DNA from: Citrobacter sp. Res13-Sevr-PEB04-36
Lineage (GTDB): Bacteria; Pseudomonadota; Gammaproteobacteria; Enterobacterales; Enterobacteriaceae
DNA length: 64,000 nucleotides
Reading direction: 5' to 3'
Assembly (NCBI RefSeq): GCF_015672735.1
Contig: NZ_JADABY010000029.1
Location: 1-64,000, forward strand
The position numbers were made by a program, and so were the translations under genes. The notes under the pieces were generated by a model. That model saw nothing but the letters and a program-made list of their open reading frames with translations. It made no database searches and was not told the origin of the DNA. Numbering within the stretch: the first letter of the stretch is position 1; each line of letters opens with the position of its first letter. This document shows, one piece after another, positions 37,999-49,725 of the stretch.

Positions 37999-38987
37999 TT
38001 TTTGCGGGACTCCTGAATTAACAAGACGATAAGATAAATACCGCCGAGGCTTACGGTGACAACGCCGACCGGAAGCTGATAAGGCAAAAATAGCTGCTGG
38101 GCGCATAAATCGGCCATCAGCAATAACAGTGCGCCGCACAGCGCAGATTGGGTTAATCCCCAGCGCGCGGTGCCGCTAAGACGACGAGCAATGTGCGGTG
38201 CGACAAGGGCAATAAACGAGATAGGACCCGCTAGTGCGGTGGCTGCAGCGGTCAGTACAACAGCGACCAGCATCATCATCAAACGCGAACGTTCGACACT
38301 GACGCCAAGCGCACAAGCGCTGTCATCGCCCATTTCCAGCAAGCGCAGGCGGCGCACCAGCAGCGTGGCGCACACCAGCATCACAATAATCAGCGGCGCG
38401 GATGGCCAGGTTTTCGCCCAGGTCAGACCATTGAGCGATCCGGCGTTCCACAGCCCGGCCGTTAGTGCGGTTTCTAAAGAGGCTTTCAGCAGCAGCCAGG
38501 TGTTAAACGCCACCAACATGGCGCGAATACCGATGCCGATGATAATCAGGCGGAACGTTTCTATGCCGTTGCGCCAGGCCAGCGCCCACACCACCAGTGA
38601 GGTCAGAACCCCGCCGAGCATCGCTGCCAGGGCAATGGCGGTAAGGTGCTGGCCAAACAGCACCATCGCTACCAGCACGCCGCTCCAGGCGCCGGTATTG
38701 AAGCCCATTACGTCCGGGCTGCCCAAAGGGTTACGCATCAGAGACTGGAATATCGCGCCACTTACGCCTAACGCTGCGCCAATTAGCAACGCCATCAGTA
38801 CGCGCGGTAAACGCCATTCCGTCACTACCAGCGTAATGCTGCGCGGCGCATCGCCCAGCAGGGCGGCAATAATTTGCTGTGTTTCCAGCGTCACAACGCC
38901 GCTACGCAGGCTCCATAATCCAACAGTGATACAGCCCACAACCAGTATCAGGCAACTGATAATCAGTCGACGAGAAAGGTACATCAT
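37995..38987 (-). CDS. fepG: Ferric enterobactin permease FepG
   Basis: A 330-residue FecCD-family permease with about 9-10 membrane segments. FepG and FepD form the heterodimeric channel. The conserved coupling-helix region (GALLLLMADLCAQQLFLPYQLPVGVVTVSLGG, about 285-316) and ALGVSGAIFQSLMRNPLGSPDVMGF are typical. It is coupled to both neighbours by 4-base ATGA overlaps. Confidence 0.96.
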   Translation of the reverse strand: MMYLSRRLIISCLILVVGCITVGLWSLRSGVVTLETQQIIAALLGDAPRSITLVVTEWRLPRVLMALLIGAALGVSGAIFQSLMRNPLGSPDVMGFNTGAWSGVLVAMVLFGQHLTAIALAAMLGGVLTSLVVWALAWRNGIETFRLIIIGIGIRAMLVAFNTWLLLKASLETALTAGLWNAGSLNGLTWAKTWPSAPLIIVMLVCATLLVRRLRLLEMGDDSACALGVSVERSRLMMMLVAVVLTAAATALAGPISFIALVAPHIARRLSGTARWGLTQSALCGALLLLMADLCAQQLFLPYQLPVGVVTVSLGGIYLIVLLIQESRKK

Positions 38988-39991
38988 GCGCCACCTCCGC
39001 GCTGCTTACGGCGTACCAGAAAAATAAGCACCGGCGCGCCGATAAACGCGCTGACCACCGACACGCGCAGCTCACCGGGCACAATCAGTCGACCGATGAT
39101 ATCGGCAATTAACAGCAGAGAAGGGGTTGCCAGGAGAGTGACGGGCAGCGACCAGCGGTGATCGGCTCCCACCAGCCAGCGCGCCATATGCGGCATCATC
39201 AGGCCGATAAAGGCGATCGGGCCGACAATTGCGGTCGCGCTTCCACACAGGACGGTGATTGCCAGCAGACCGATAAACTGCGTACGGGCAACTTTACTGC
39301 CCAGCGCGGTGGCGGTATCCGTGCCCAGGCTCAAACTGTTCAGGCCACGGCTGAGGAACAGGGCTACGGCTCCGGCAATCAATACCGGGAGCAGCACCAC
39401 CTTCAGGGTTTGCAGACTGCGAATGTCCAGCGAACCAGCCTGCCAGAAACGCAGCTGATCGTAGACATCCGGGTTGAGCAGGGCAATACCGCTGGATAAC
39501 CCCTCCAGCACTGCCCCCAGAGCCACGCCAGCCAGCGTCAGGCGAACCGGGCTGAGCTGTCCGCCGCCCTGACTGCCGGTAAAGGCCACAATTAGCGACG
39601 CGGCTAGCGCCCCGGAAAAGGCCATCAGCAGTTGTTCTTGTGGGGAGGAAAAGCCGAACAGTGAGGCCCCCAGTACAATGGCGAAGCTGGCACCGGAGTT
39701 GACGCCAAGAATACCGGGGTCTGCCAGCGGATTCCGCGTCAGCGTTTGCATCAAGGCCCCCGCCAGTCCCAGCGCGCCGCCTGCGAGCAATCCTGCCAGC
39801 GTACGCGGGAGTCGCGCGTCCAGCACGATGGTGCAATCGGCACTTTGACAACTGCCGGTGAGCGCATCCAGCACCACGGAGGCAGGGAGCGACTTGGCGC
39901 CAATAACCAGACTTAATGCCGTGGTGACAACAAGTAATAACAACAGTCCGGGCACGGCGAAGGCGCGCGTCACGGAAACAGAGCATGACAT
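38984..39991 (-). CDS. fepD: Ferric enterobactin permease FepD
   Basis: A 335-residue FecCD-family permease that pairs with FepG. LGLAGALMQTLTRNPLADPGILGVNSGASFAIVLGASLFG (about 75-115) and the coupling segment near DIIGRLIVPGELRVSVVSAF match E. coli FepD closely. It opens the fepDGC operon from a divergent promoter region shared with entS, which carries an extended Fur box. Confidence 0.96.
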   Translation of the reverse strand: MSCSVSVTRAFAVPGLLLLLVVTTALSLVIGAKSLPASVVLDALTGSCQSADCTIVLDARLPRTLAGLLAGGALGLAGALMQTLTRNPLADPGILGVNSGASFAIVLGASLFGFSSPQEQLLMAFSGALAASLIVAFTGSQGGGQLSPVRLTLAGVALGAVLEGLSSGIALLNPDVYDQLRFWQAGSLDIRSLQTLKVVLLPVLIAGAVALFLSRGLNSLSLGTDTATALGSKVARTQFIGLLAITVLCGSATAIVGPIAFIGLMMPHMARWLVGADHRWSLPVTLLATPSLLLIADIIGRLIVPGELRVSVVSAFIGAPVLIFLVRRKQRGGGA

Positions 39992-40004
39992 ATCAACTAT
40001 CCTT

Positions 40005-40029
40005 GATAATGATAGTAATTATCGTTATC
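40005..40029. promoter_or_regulatory. Extended Fur box between fepD and entS
   Basis: GATAATGATAGTAATTATCGTTATC contains overlapping Fur hexamers in both orientations and is nearly symmetrical over 25 bases. It lies centrally in the 109-base divergent gap, so Fur can repress both promoters from one position. Confidence 0.9.
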
Positions 40030-40100
40030 GATCTTATTTAGGTATGTTAGCATGTGCAGCCATTGAATGGATATTGAAAAGTACCTGGTAAGGCTCTGTA

Positions 40101-41339
40101 ATGAATCGACAATCCTGGCTGCTCAATCTCAGCCTGCTAAAGACCCACCCGGCATTTCGCGCCGTTTTCCTTGCCCGTTTTATTTCCATCGTCTCTCTGG
40201 GGCTACTCGGCGTGGCGGTGCCGGTACAGATCCAGGTGATGACCCAGTCGACCTGGCAGGTTGGTTTGTCGGTGACGCTCACCGGCAGCGCGATGTTTGT
40301 TGGCCTGATGATCGGCGGTGTGCTGGCCGACCGCTATGAACGCAAAAAAGTGATCCTGCTGGCGCGTGGCACCTGCGGCATTGGCTTTATTGGTCTGTGT
40401 TTGAATGCGCTGCTCCCGGAACCGTCACTGTTGGCGATTTATATCCTGGGTTTATGGGACGGATTTTTTGCCTCACTGGGGGTTACGGCGCTACTGGCGG
40501 CGACACCGGCGCTGGTTGGGCGTGAAAACCTGATGCAGGCGGGGGCCATCACTATGCTGACGGTACGCCTGGGATCGGTGATATCGCCGATGATAGGCGG
40601 GGTGCTGCTCGCCACCGGCGGCGTGGCGTGGAACTACGGTCTGGCGGCGGCAGGCACTTTTATTACCTTACTGCCGTTGCTGAGCCTGCCGGCGTTACCA
40701 CCGCCACCGCAGCCACGTGAACACCCATTGAAATCCCTGCTGGCGGCGTTTCGTTTTCTGCTTGCCAGCCCGCTGATTGGCGGCATTGCGCTTCTGGGTG
40801 GCCTGTTGACCATGGCCAGTGCTGTGCGTGTACTTTACCCGGCGCTGGCCATGAGCTGGCAGATGTCGAGCGCGCAAATAGGTCTGCTGTATGCGGCTAT
40901 TCCACTGGGTGCCGCCGTTGGTGCATTGACCAGCGGACAGCTGGCGCATAGCGTGCGTCCTGGTTTGATTATGCTGACCTCGACCGTGGCGTCCTTCCTC
41001 GCGATTGGCCTGTTTGGGCTGATGCCGGTCTGGCAATTAGGCGTGGTCTGCCTGGCGCTGTTCGGCTGGCTGAGCGCGGTGAGTTCTCTGTTGCAGTACA
41101 CCTTGTTACAGACGCAGACGCCGGAAGCGATGCTCGGGCGCATTAACGGTTTGTGGACCGCACAGAATGTCACCGGTGACGCCATCGGTGCAGCGCTGTT
41201 AGGCGGTTTGGGTGCGATGATGACGCCGGTCGTGTCGGCAAGCGTCAGTGGATTCGGCCTGGCGATCGTTGGTCTGCTGCTGCTGTTGCTGTTGAGTGAG
41301 GTCCGTCGTTTTCGGCAGATGCCGGTGAATGCCGGATAA
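40101..41339 (+). CDS. entS: Enterobactin exporter EntS
   Basis: An MFS exporter of 412 residues with 12 membrane segments that moves enterobactin from cytoplasm to periplasm; TolC then passes it outside. The N terminus [29 protein letters not shown] and the loop [18 protein letters not shown] (MFS signature A) match E. coli EntS. Its stop codon lies inside a REP element. Confidence 0.95.
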   Translation: MNRQSWLLNLSLLKTHPAFRAVFLARFISIVSLGLLGVAVPVQIQVMTQSTWQVGLSVTLTGSAMFVGLMIGGVLADRYERKKVILLARGTCGIGFIGLCLNALLPEPSLLAIYILGLWDGFFASLGVTALLAATPALVGRENLMQAGAITMLTVRLGSVISPMIGGVLLATGGVAWNYGLAAAGTFITLLPLLSLPALPPPPQPREHPLKSLLAAFRFLLASPLIGGIALLGGLLTMASAVRVLYPALAMSWQMSSAQIGLLYAAIPLGAAVGALTSGQLAHSVRPGLIMLTSTVASFLAIGLFGLMPVWQLGVVCLALFGWLSAVSSLLQYTLLQTQTPEAMLGRINGLWTAQNVTGDAIGAALLGGLGAMMTPVVSASVSGFGLAIVGLLLLLLLSEVRRFRQMPVNAG

Positions 41340-41360
41340 GGCGTAAACCTCATCCGGCGC
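41331..41360. repeat. REP element between entS and fepB
   Basis: GCCGGATAAGGCG and a complementary CATCCGGCGC flank a short AT-rich centre, the usual form of an enterobacterial REP/BIME palindrome. It overlaps the last codon of entS and fills the 27-base gap to the convergent fepB, where it likely acts as transcript stabiliser or terminator. Confidence 0.85.
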
Positions 41361-41366
41361 TAAAGA

Positions 41367-42323
41367 TTAAAACAGCGCGGAGAGGCGTTGCAGCAGCAGC
41401 GTGGCGCTGTAGTAATCCAGACGGAAGGTTTCAGTGCCCAGTGCGTAGACGCGTTTATTCTGCACGGCAGGCAGGTGTGCCAGCAGTGGGTTCGCGTAAA
41501 TGGCGTCGGCATCTTTGCTGTCGCCCGCAAACAGGAACAGCGCCTCGCCGTTCAGTCCGGTTGCCAGATTCTCACCGCCAAGTTGCACAATGTCGTGACG
41601 TTTACCCTGACTCTGACTGGTATGCAGTCCGGCAGGCAGCGGTGCCAGCGTGAAACCTAACTGTTCCATCAGCTTGCCCTGCGCAGACTCCGGCGTCCAC
41701 AGGTTGGCGCTGTGCGCGGCGGCGGTGTACACCAGCGCGCTGACCGGCTGTGGCGGCAGGGTAATGCGCTGCTTAACCGCCTGCAGTTGCTTATCAAACT
41801 CGGCAATGCGTGCCGCCGCCTGTTGTTCATGCCCGGTGATCTCACCTAACTGCGTCAGCAGCGACTGCCAGCTTTTGTCGTCGTAATTAATGATAAGTGT
41901 GGGGGCAATGGTGGACAGCTGATCGTACAGGGCGAGGGCGGAATCACCACCGGTGGCGCTGATCAGAATCAGGTCCGGCATTTGTGCGGCAACGGCCTCG
42001 GCGCTCGGTTCGCCAATATACAGACGGCTCAGCTTGCGGGCATTTGCCACCTCGCTCCACTGGCGTAAAAAACCCTGTGCGTCGCCGATGCGGTTGTTTG
42101 GCGTGGTGGCCCCGCTGGCGATAATCGGCGCATCAATGGCCAGCAACGAACCGGTCAGCGTCACGCTAGTGGAGACAATACGCTGCGGCTTCTGTTCCAG
42201 CGTGTGGGTTCCACGGCTGTCGGTGACCTGACGCGGCCAGTCTGCTGCATGGCTTAAAGAAATTCCTGAAAGTGACAGCCCAACCAGTAAGAGTGCTGTT
42301 CGGTAAAACGCGGGGAGTCGCAC
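41367..42323 (-). CDS. fepB: Periplasmic ferric enterobactin-binding protein
   Basis: FepB carries ferric enterobactin from FepA to the FepDG channel. I set the start at the GTG at 42323, which gives the E. coli length of 318 and a normal signal peptide ([20 protein letters not shown]..., cleaved before ADWPRQV). A TTG at 42344 would add seven residues. The mature domain shows the class III binding-protein fold ([43 protein letters not shown]). It is transcribed away from entC, from a shared intergenic region with a Fur box for each side. Confidence 0.93.
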   Translation of the reverse strand: MRLPAFYRTALLLVGLSLSGISLSHAADWPRQVTDSRGTHTLEQKPQRIVSTSVTLTGSLLAIDAPIIASGATTPNNRIGDAQGFLRQWSEVANARKLSRLYIGEPSAEAVAAQMPDLILISATGGDSALALYDQLSTIAPTLIINYDDKSWQSLLTQLGEITGHEQQAAARIAEFDKQLQAVKQRITLPPQPVSALVYTAAAHSANLWTPESAQGKLMEQLGFTLAPLPAGLHTSQSQGKRHDIVQLGGENLATGLNGEALFLFAGDSKDADAIYANPLLAHLPAVQNKRVYALGTETFRLDYYSATLLLQRLSALF

Positions 42324-42353
42324 GAATAAGCTTCCTGTTATCAATGTAGTTAA

Positions 42354-42368
42354 TGCTTCTCATTTTCA
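42354..42368 (-). promoter_or_regulatory. Fur-box-like site at the fepB promoter
   Basis: TGCTTCTCATTTTCA, read on the minus strand as TGAAAAT-G-AGAAGCA, matches 10 of 14 positions of the 7-1-7 Fur consensus. It is 31 bases upstream of the fepB start. Confidence 0.6.
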
Positions 42369-42468
42369 TTGTTAGCGAACAGGGATGCAAGCCTAAGTCG
42401 CACATTGTGTGACTGCAAGAGTTGACATACCGGCGCTTTGCTTTTAGGTTAGCGACCGAAAATATAAA

Positions 42469-42483
42469 TGATAATCATTATTA
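42469..42483 (+). promoter_or_regulatory. Fur box at the entC promoter
   Basis: TGATAAT-C-ATTATTA matches 13 of 14 positions of the Fur consensus. It lies 28 bases before the entC start and should repress entCEBAH when iron is plentiful. Confidence 0.9.
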
Positions 42484-42510
42484 AAGCCTTTATCATTTTT
42501 GGAGGATGAT

Positions 42511-43686
42511 ATGGATACGTCACTGGCCGAGGAAATACCGCAGACTATGGCAACACTTGCCCCCGACAGCTTTTTCTTTATGTCGCCGTACCGTAGCTTT
42601 ACGACGTCAGGATGCTTTGCCCGCTATGCGGAACCGGCAATTGATGGGGATTCACCGGACAGCCCGTTCCAGCAAAAAATGCACGCCCTGTTTGCCGATG
42701 CCAAATCGCAGGGTATCGCCAATCCCATCATGGTCGGGGCCATCCCCTTTGATACCCGCCAGCCATCGTCGCTGTTCATTCCCCGGTCCTGGCAGAATTT
42801 CTCCCGCACGGCGAAGCAACAATCATCGCGTTACTTTACCGCTCATCAGTCGCTGAACATCGTGGAACGTAAAGCGATTCCCGAGCAGGACGTATTTGAA
42901 CACATGGTCGCCCAGGCGGCGGCCCGGACCGCCACCCCGGAAGTGGACAAAGTGGTGCTGTCACGACTGATCGATGTCACTGCCGACGCCAACATTGACA
43001 GCGGTGCGTTGCTGGAGCGTCTGGTGGCGCAAAATCCGGCAAGTTACAACTTCCATGTGCCTATCGAAGATGGCGGCGTATTGATCGGCGCCAGCCCGGA
43101 GTTGCTGTTACGTAAAGATGGTGATCACTTCAGCTCACTGCCGCTGGCGGGATCGGCGCGGCGTCAGCCGGATGACGTGTTGGACAGAGAAGCCGGGATC
43201 CGCCTGCTGGCCTCCGAGAAAGACCGCCATGAGCACGATCTCGTGACGCAGGCTATGAAAACGGTACTGCGCGATCGCAGCCGTGAACTGCAACTACCGT
43301 CTTCTCCTCAACTGGTCACCACGCCCACGCTCTGGCATCTCGGTACGCCATTTGAAGGTCAAGCTAACGCGCAGGAAAACGCCCTGACGCTGGCCTGCCT
43401 GCTGCACCCGACGCCAGCGCTGAGCGGTTTTCCACACCACGTTGCGCAGAAACTGATTGCCGAGTTGGAGCCGTTCGATCGTGAACTGTTCGGCGGTATT
43501 GTTGGCTGGTGTGACGCGCAGGGCAACGGCGAGTGGGTGGTGACGATCCGCTGCGCGAAGCTGTTGCGTAATCAGGTGCGTTTCTTCGCCGGTGCAGGCA
43601 TTGTGCCTGCCTCTTCCCCGGTTGCCGAATGGCGTGAAACGGGCGCCAAGCTTTCGACCATGTTGAATGTTTTTGGACTGCATTAA
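42511..43686 (+). CDS. entC: Isochorismate synthase EntC
   Basis: EntC converts chorismate to isochorismate, the first step to 2,3-dihydroxybenzoate. The 391-residue protein starts at the ATG at 42511 (MDTSLAEE), after GGAGGATGAT; four extra codons upstream are open but lack a site. The chorismate-binding fold is clear: LPLAGSARRQPDDVLDREAG, LHPTPALSGFPH, ELFGGIVGW and GAGIVPASSPVAEWRET. It is the first gene of entCEBAH. Confidence 0.96.
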   Translation: MDTSLAEEIPQTMATLAPDSFFFMSPYRSFTTSGCFARYAEPAIDGDSPDSPFQQKMHALFADAKSQGIANPIMVGAIPFDTRQPSSLFIPRSWQNFSRTAKQQSSRYFTAHQSLNIVERKAIPEQDVFEHMVAQAAARTATPEVDKVVLSRLIDVTADANIDSGALLERLVAQNPASYNFHVPIEDGGVLIGASPELLLRKDGDHFSSLPLAGSARRQPDDVLDREAGIRLLASEKDRHEHDLVTQAMKTVLRDRSRELQLPSSPQLVTTPTLWHLGTPFEGQANAQENALTLACLLHPTPALSGFPHHVAQKLIAELEPFDRELFGGIVGWCDAQGNGEWVVTIRCAKLLRNQVRFFAGAGIVPASSPVAEWRETGAKLSTMLNVFGLH

Positions 43687-43719
43687 GAGCCTTATTGACC
43701 AGGCCTCTAAGGAGCGATA

Positions 43720-45330
43720 ATGAGTATTCCTTTCACCCGTTGGCCGGAAGAGTTTGCCCGCCGTTACCGTGAAAAAGGCTACTGGCAGGATCTGCCGCTG
43801 ACAGACATTCTGACCCGTCATGCCGACAATGATCATACGGCAGTGATAGATGGGGAGCGCCATCTAAGTTACCGCCAGCTTAACCAGGCGGCGGACAATC
43901 TTGCCAACAGCCTGCGTCGTCAGGGCATTAAATCCGGTGAAACCGCGCTGGTGCAGTTGGGTAATGTGGCGGAGCTGTATATCACCTTCTTTGCGCTGCT
44001 CAAGCTAGGTGTGGCCCCCGTTTTTGGGTTGTATAGTCATCAACGCACTGAGCTCAACGCCTATGCGACGCAAATCAAACCGGCGCTGCTGATTGCTGAC
44101 CGCGCGCATGCGCTGTTTGCTGCGGATGACTTCCTGAACGCATTTGTGAGTGAACACAGCTCGCTACGCGTGGTGCTGCTGCTCAATGACGAGGGTGAAC
44201 ACAACCTGCAAAATGCGATAAGCCAGCCTGCCCATGATTTTACCGCCACGTCATCGCCTGCCGATGAAGTGGCATATTTCCAGCTTTCCGGTGGCACCAC
44301 CGGGACGCCGAAGCTGATCCCACGCACCCATAACGATTACTACTACAGCGTGCGGCGCAGCAACGAGATTTGCCATTTCACGGGAGAAACGCGCTACCTG
44401 TGTGCGATCCCGGCCGCGCATAACTACGCCATGAGCTCACCGGGCGCGCTGGGCGTGTTCCTCGCCGGTGGAACCGTGGTGCTGGCGACCGACCCGAGCG
44501 CCACGCTGTGCTTCCCGCTGATTGAGAAGCATCAGGTTAACGTCACGGCGCTGGTTCCACCGGCGGTAAGCCTGTGGCTGCAGGCGATTGCAGAATGGGG
44601 CAGTAATGCGCAACTGGCATCGCTGAAACTGTTGCAGGTCGGTGGGGCGCGGCTTTCTGCTTCGCTTGCCGCCCGTATTCCGGCAGAGATCGGCTGTCAG
44701 TTACAGCAGGTCTTCGGTATGGCGGAAGGGCTGGTGAACTACACCCGCCTGGACGACAGTCCTGAGCGCATCGTCAATACCCAGGGGCGCCCGATGTGCC
44801 CGGATGACGAGGTCTGGGTGGCCGATGCCGACGGTAATCCTTTGCCGCAGGGTGAGACCGGACGCCTGATGACGCGCGGGCCGTATACCTTCCGCGGCTA
44901 TTTCAACAGTCCTGAACACAACGCCAGCGCCTTTGATGCCAACGGGTTCTACTGCTCAGGCGACCTGATCGCCATCGATCATGATGGTTACATCACCGTG
45001 CAGGGGCGCGAGAAGGATCAGATCAACCGGGGCGGGGAGAAGATCGCCGCCGAAGAGATAGAAAACCTGTTACTGCGCCACCCGGCAGTGGTTCATGCGG
45101 CGCTGGTCAGCGTGGACGATGAGCTGATGGGCGAAAAAAGCTGCGCCTGTCTGGTGGTGAAAGAACCGCTGCGCGCAGTTCAGGTACGTCGTTTCTTGCG
45201 TGAGCAGGGCGTGGCGGAGTTCAAATTACCGGACCGCGTCGAGTGTGTGGCGTCGCTACCGCTAACCCCGGTCGGCAAAGTGGATAAAAAACAATTACGT
45301 CAGTGGCTGGCATCACGTTCACCGGCCTGA
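43720..45330 (+). CDS. entE: 2,3-dihydroxybenzoate-AMP ligase EntE
   Basis: EntE adenylates 2,3-dihydroxybenzoate and loads it on the carrier domain of EntB. The 536-residue stand-alone adenylation enzyme has P-loop-like [19 protein letters not shown] (about 190), [29 protein letters not shown] and the C-terminal catalytic Lys segment [13 protein letters not shown]. The ATG at 43720 follows AAGGAGCG. It lies 33 bases after entC. Confidence 0.97.
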   Translation: MSIPFTRWPEEFARRYREKGYWQDLPLTDILTRHADNDHTAVIDGERHLSYRQLNQAADNLANSLRRQGIKSGETALVQLGNVAELYITFFALLKLGVAPVFGLYSHQRTELNAYATQIKPALLIADRAHALFAADDFLNAFVSEHSSLRVVLLLNDEGEHNLQNAISQPAHDFTATSSPADEVAYFQLSGGTTGTPKLIPRTHNDYYYSVRRSNEICHFTGETRYLCAIPAAHNYAMSSPGALGVFLAGGTVVLATDPSATLCFPLIEKHQVNVTALVPPAVSLWLQAIAEWGSNAQLASLKLLQVGGARLSASLAARIPAEIGCQLQQVFGMAEGLVNYTRLDDSPERIVNTQGRPMCPDDEVWVADADGNPLPQGETGRLMTRGPYTFRGYFNSPEHNASAFDANGFYCSGDLIAIDHDGYITVQGREKDQINRGGEKIAAEEIENLLLRHPAVVHAALVSVDDELMGEKSCACLVVKEPLRAVQVRRFLREQGVAEFKLPDRVECVASLPLTPVGKVDKKQLRQWLASRSPA

Positions 45331-45343
45331 AGGAGAAAAAGAG

Positions 45344-46200
45344 ATGGCAATTCCTAAACTGCAGGCTTATGCACTGCCCACGGCGCTTGATGTTCCCGCC
45401 AATAAAGTTGACTGGGCATTTGAACCTGAGCGCGCAGCACTGCTGATCCATGACATGCAGGACTATTTTATCGGTTTTTGGGGCGATAACTGCCCGATGA
45501 TGGAGCAGGTGGTGGCCAATATTGCCGCGCTGCGCCAGTACTGCAAAGCGCATAACATTCCGGTCTATTACACCGCCCAGCCGAAAGATCAAAGCGATGA
45601 AGACCGCGCTCTGTTAAACGATATGTGGGGACCGGGGCTGACGCGCTCGCCGGAACAGCAGAAGATTGTCGATGCGCTGGCACCGGACGAAGCGGATACA
45701 ATCCTGGTGAAATGGCGCTACAGCGCGTTTCATCGCTCCCCACTGGAACAGATGCTGAAAGAGACCGGACGTAATCAACTGATTATTACCGGCGTCTACG
45801 CGCATATTGGCTGTATGACCACTGCTACCGACGCGTTCATGCGCGACATTAAGCCGTTTATGGTGGCCGATGCGTTAGCTGACTTTAGCCGCGATGAACA
45901 CCTGATGTCGTTGAAATATGTTGCCGGACGCTCTGGTCGGGTGGTGATGACGCAGGAACTCTTGCCGACACCGGTGCCTGCCAGTAAAGAGGCGCTACGC
46001 AGCGTAATTCTGCCATTGCTGGATGAATCCGATGAGCCGCTGGATGACGAAAATCTGATCGACTACGGTCTGGATTCGGTACGGATGATGGCGCTGGCCG
46101 CCCGCTGGCGCAAAGTGCATGGCGATATCGACTTCGTGATGCTGGCGAAAAATCCGACCATTGACGCCTGGTGGAAACTGCTTTCCCGCGAGGTGAAGTA

Positions 46201-46201
<1 letters not shown>
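45344..46201 (+). CDS. entB: Isochorismatase / aryl carrier protein EntB
   Basis: A bifunctional 285-residue protein. The N-terminal isochorismatase domain (about 1-205; LLIHDMQDYFIGFW, YTAQPKDQ, TGVYAHIGCMTTATDAFMRDI) hydrolyses isochorismate to dihydro-DHB. The C-terminal aryl carrier domain (about 210-285) has the phosphopantetheine Ser245 in YGLDSVRMM. The start follows AAGGAG and lies 13 bases after entE. Its stop overlaps the entA start (TAATG). Confidence 0.97.
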
Positions 46202-47372
<1,171 letters not shown>

Positions 47373-47419
47373 CATTGCCGACAACGTAAAATGAAATTGC
47401 AGGCTTAACAGGTAAATGG

Positions 47420-47435
47420 AGTGATCTAGTTAACA
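47420..47435 (+). promoter_or_regulatory. Candidate CRP site at the cstA promoter
   Basis: AGTGATCTAGTTAACA matches 13 of 16 positions of the CRP consensus TGTGATCTAGATCACA. It lies about 120 bases before cstA, which in E. coli is strongly induced by cAMP-CRP on carbon starvation. Confidence 0.6.
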
Positions 47436-47556
47436 ATGCAATGTAAATAGTGAGTAGAGTCTCGGGTTTATGTGGTTGTCAGGTTGTTAAATTCAGGAAA
47501 AGTGTTATAGAAACAAAATGTAACATCTTTCTGGATCACGCAAACGGACAAAAACC

Positions 47557-49662
47557 ATGAATAAATCAGGGAAATACCTTCTCTGGACATTGCTCTCCGT
47601 TATCGGAGCATTTGCCCTGGGATATATTGCGTTAAACCGTGGTGAACAGATCAACGCGCTGTGGATTGTGGTGGCGTCGGTCTGTGTCTATCTTATTGCC
47701 TACCGTTTTTATGGCCTGTACATCGCGAAAAATGTGCTGGCACTGGACCCGACGCGTATGACGCCAGCCGTGCGGCATAACGACGGTCTGGATTACGTTC
47801 CTACCGATAAAAAAGTGTTGTTTGGCCACCACTTTGCGGCGATTGCCGGAGCGGGTCCGTTAGTCGGACCGGTGCTGGCAGCGCAAATGGGCTATCTGCC
47901 GGGCATGATCTGGCTTTTGGCCGGGGTGGTGCTGGCGGGCGCGGTGCAGGACTTTATGGTGCTGTTTGTCTCTACCCGTCGCGATGGCCGTTCCCTGGGC
48001 GAACTGGTGAAAGAAGAGATGGGCCCAACGGCGGGTGTGATTGCGCTGGTGGCCTGTTTCATGATCATGGTGATTATCCTCGCGGTGTTGGCGATGATCG
48101 TCGTGAAAGCGCTGACCCACAGCCCGTGGGGGACCTACACCGTAGCGTTTACCATCCCGCTGGCGATCTTTATGGGCATCTACCTGCGCTATCTGCGTCC
48201 GGGTCGCATTGGTGAAGTGTCGATTATCGGCCTGGTGTTTCTGGTGTTTGCCATTATTTCCGGCGGCTGGGTGGCTGAAAGCCCAACCTGGGCACCGTAC
48301 TTTGACTTTACCGGCGTACAGCTGACCTGGATGCTGGTGGGTTACGGCTTCGTGGCCGCCGTGTTGCCGGTGTGGCTGCTGTTGGCGCCGCGTGACTACC
48401 TGTCTACCTTCCTGAAGATTGGTACTATTGTCGGCCTGGCGGTGGGCATTCTGATCATGCGTCCAACGCTGACCATGCCTGCGCTGACCAAATTCGTTGA
48501 TGGTACCGGTCCGGTGTGGACGGGCAACCTGTTCCCATTCCTGTTTATTACCATTGCCTGCGGGGCGGTTTCTGGCTTCCATGCGCTGATTGCGTCCGGC
48601 ACCACGCCGAAGATGCTGGCAAATGAAGGGCAGGCTTGTTTTATCGGCTACGGCGGGATGCTGATGGAGTCCTTTGTCGCCATCATGGCGCTGGTCTCGG
48701 CGTGTATCATCGATCCGGGTGTGTACTTTGCGATGAACAGCCCGATGGCGGTGCTGGCACCTGCAGGCACGGTGGATGTGGTCGCTTCTGCGGCGCAGGT
48801 GGTCAGTAGCTGGGGCTTTGCCATTACCCCGGATACCCTGCATCAAATCGCTAACGAAGTGGGCGAGCAATCCATTATTTCTCGTGCGGGCGGTGCGCCT
48901 ACGCTGGCGGTAGGGATGGCGTACATTCTGCACGGTGCGCTGGGTGGCATGATGGATGTGTCGTTCTGGTATCACTTCGCTATTCTGTTCGAAGCCCTGT
49001 TTATTCTGACCGCGGTCGATGCTGGTACGCGTGCTGCACGCTTTATGTTGCAGGACCTGTTGGGCGTGGTGTCACCAGGCCTGAAGCGTACTGATTCACT
49101 GCCTGCGAACCTGTTGGCAACGGCGCTGTGCGTGCTGGCCTGGGGTTACTTCCTGCACCAGGGCGTGGTGGATCCATTAGGCGGTATCAACACCCTGTGG
49201 CCGCTGTTTGGTATCGCCAACCAGATGCTGGCTGGCATGGCGCTGATGCTGTGTGCGGTGGTACTGTTCAAGATGAAACGTCAGCGCTACGCATGGGTGG
49301 CGCTGGTGCCAACCGCCTGGCTGCTGATCTGTACTCTGACCGCCGGCTGGCAGAAAGCGTTTAGCCCGGATACCAAAATTGGCTTCCTGGCGATCGCCAA
49401 CAAGTTCCAGGCGATGATCGACAGCGGTAACATTCCGGCGCAATACACCCAGTCGCAGCTTTCACAATTGGTGTTTAACAACCGTCTGGATGCCGGACTG
49501 ACCATCTTCTTTATGGTGGTGGTGGTAGTCCTGGGTCTGTTCGCTATTAAAACGGCGAGGGCCGCGCTGAAAGAGGACAAACCGACGTCGAAAGAAACGC
49601 CGTACGAACCGATGCCGGAGAATGTCGAAGAGATCGTGGCGCAGGCGAAAGGCGCACACTAA
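47557..49662 (+). CDS. cstA: Pyruvate/peptide transporter CstA
   Basis: A 701-residue inner-membrane protein with about 16-18 hydrophobic segments, nearly identical to E. coli CstA. First described as a peptide transporter made on carbon starvation, it is now known to take up pyruvate together with BtsT. Landmarks are FGHHFAAIAGAGPLVGPVLAAQMGYLPG (about 89-116) and the conserved GTTPKMLANEGQACFIGYGGMLMES region. It is followed by ybdD in the same transcript, whose product is needed for CstA activity. The promoter gap carries a likely CRP site. Confidence 0.96.
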   Translation: MNKSGKYLLWTLLSVIGAFALGYIALNRGEQINALWIVVASVCVYLIAYRFYGLYIAKNVLALDPTRMTPAVRHNDGLDYVPTDKKVLFGHHFAAIAGAGPLVGPVLAAQMGYLPGMIWLLAGVVLAGAVQDFMVLFVSTRRDGRSLGELVKEEMGPTAGVIALVACFMIMVIILAVLAMIVVKALTHSPWGTYTVAFTIPLAIFMGIYLRYLRPGRIGEVSIIGLVFLVFAIISGGWVAESPTWAPYFDFTGVQLTWMLVGYGFVAAVLPVWLLLAPRDYLSTFLKIGTIVGLAVGILIMRPTLTMPALTKFVDGTGPVWTGNLFPFLFITIACGAVSGFHALIASGTTPKMLANEGQACFIGYGGMLMESFVAIMALVSACIIDPGVYFAMNSPMAVLAPAGTVDVVASAAQVVSSWGFAITPDTLHQIANEVGEQSIISRAGGAPTLAVGMAYILHGALGGMMDVSFWYHFAILFEALFILTAVDAGTRAARFMLQDLLGVVSPGLKRTDSLPANLLATALCVLAWGYFLHQGVVDPLGGINTLWPLFGIANQMLAGMALMLCAVVLFKMKRQRYAWVALVPTAWLLICTLTAGWQKAFSPDTKIGFLAIANKFQAMIDSGNIPAQYTQSQLSQLVFNNRLDAGLTIFFMVVVVVLGLFAIKTARAALKEDKPTSKETPYEPMPENVEEIVAQAKGAH

Positions 49663-49680
49663 TATTCTCATAACCCACAA

Positions 49681-49703
49681 GCCCTCTCCGCAGCGGGGAG
49701 GGC
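49681..49703 (+). repeat. Hairpin between cstA and ybdD
   Basis: GCCCTCTCCGC and CGGGGAGGGC can form a stem of about 10 pairs with one G-U, with a very short loop, ending 22 bases before ybdD. Only GTTTGC follows, so termination should be partial, or the hairpin may protect the cstA mRNA 3' end. Confidence 0.65.
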
Positions 49704-49725
49704 GTTTGCATGACAGGGAATGACT

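Noticed and set aside
38170-39027. 285-codon open frame antisense to fepG
   Set aside because: Shadow of a GC-rich permease gene; Ser/Arg/Pro-rich low-complexity sequence, no start signal.
47860-48975. 371-codon open frame antisense to cstA
   Set aside because: Rich in His, Arg and Gln as expected for the complement of a membrane-protein gene; cstA on the other strand is certain.
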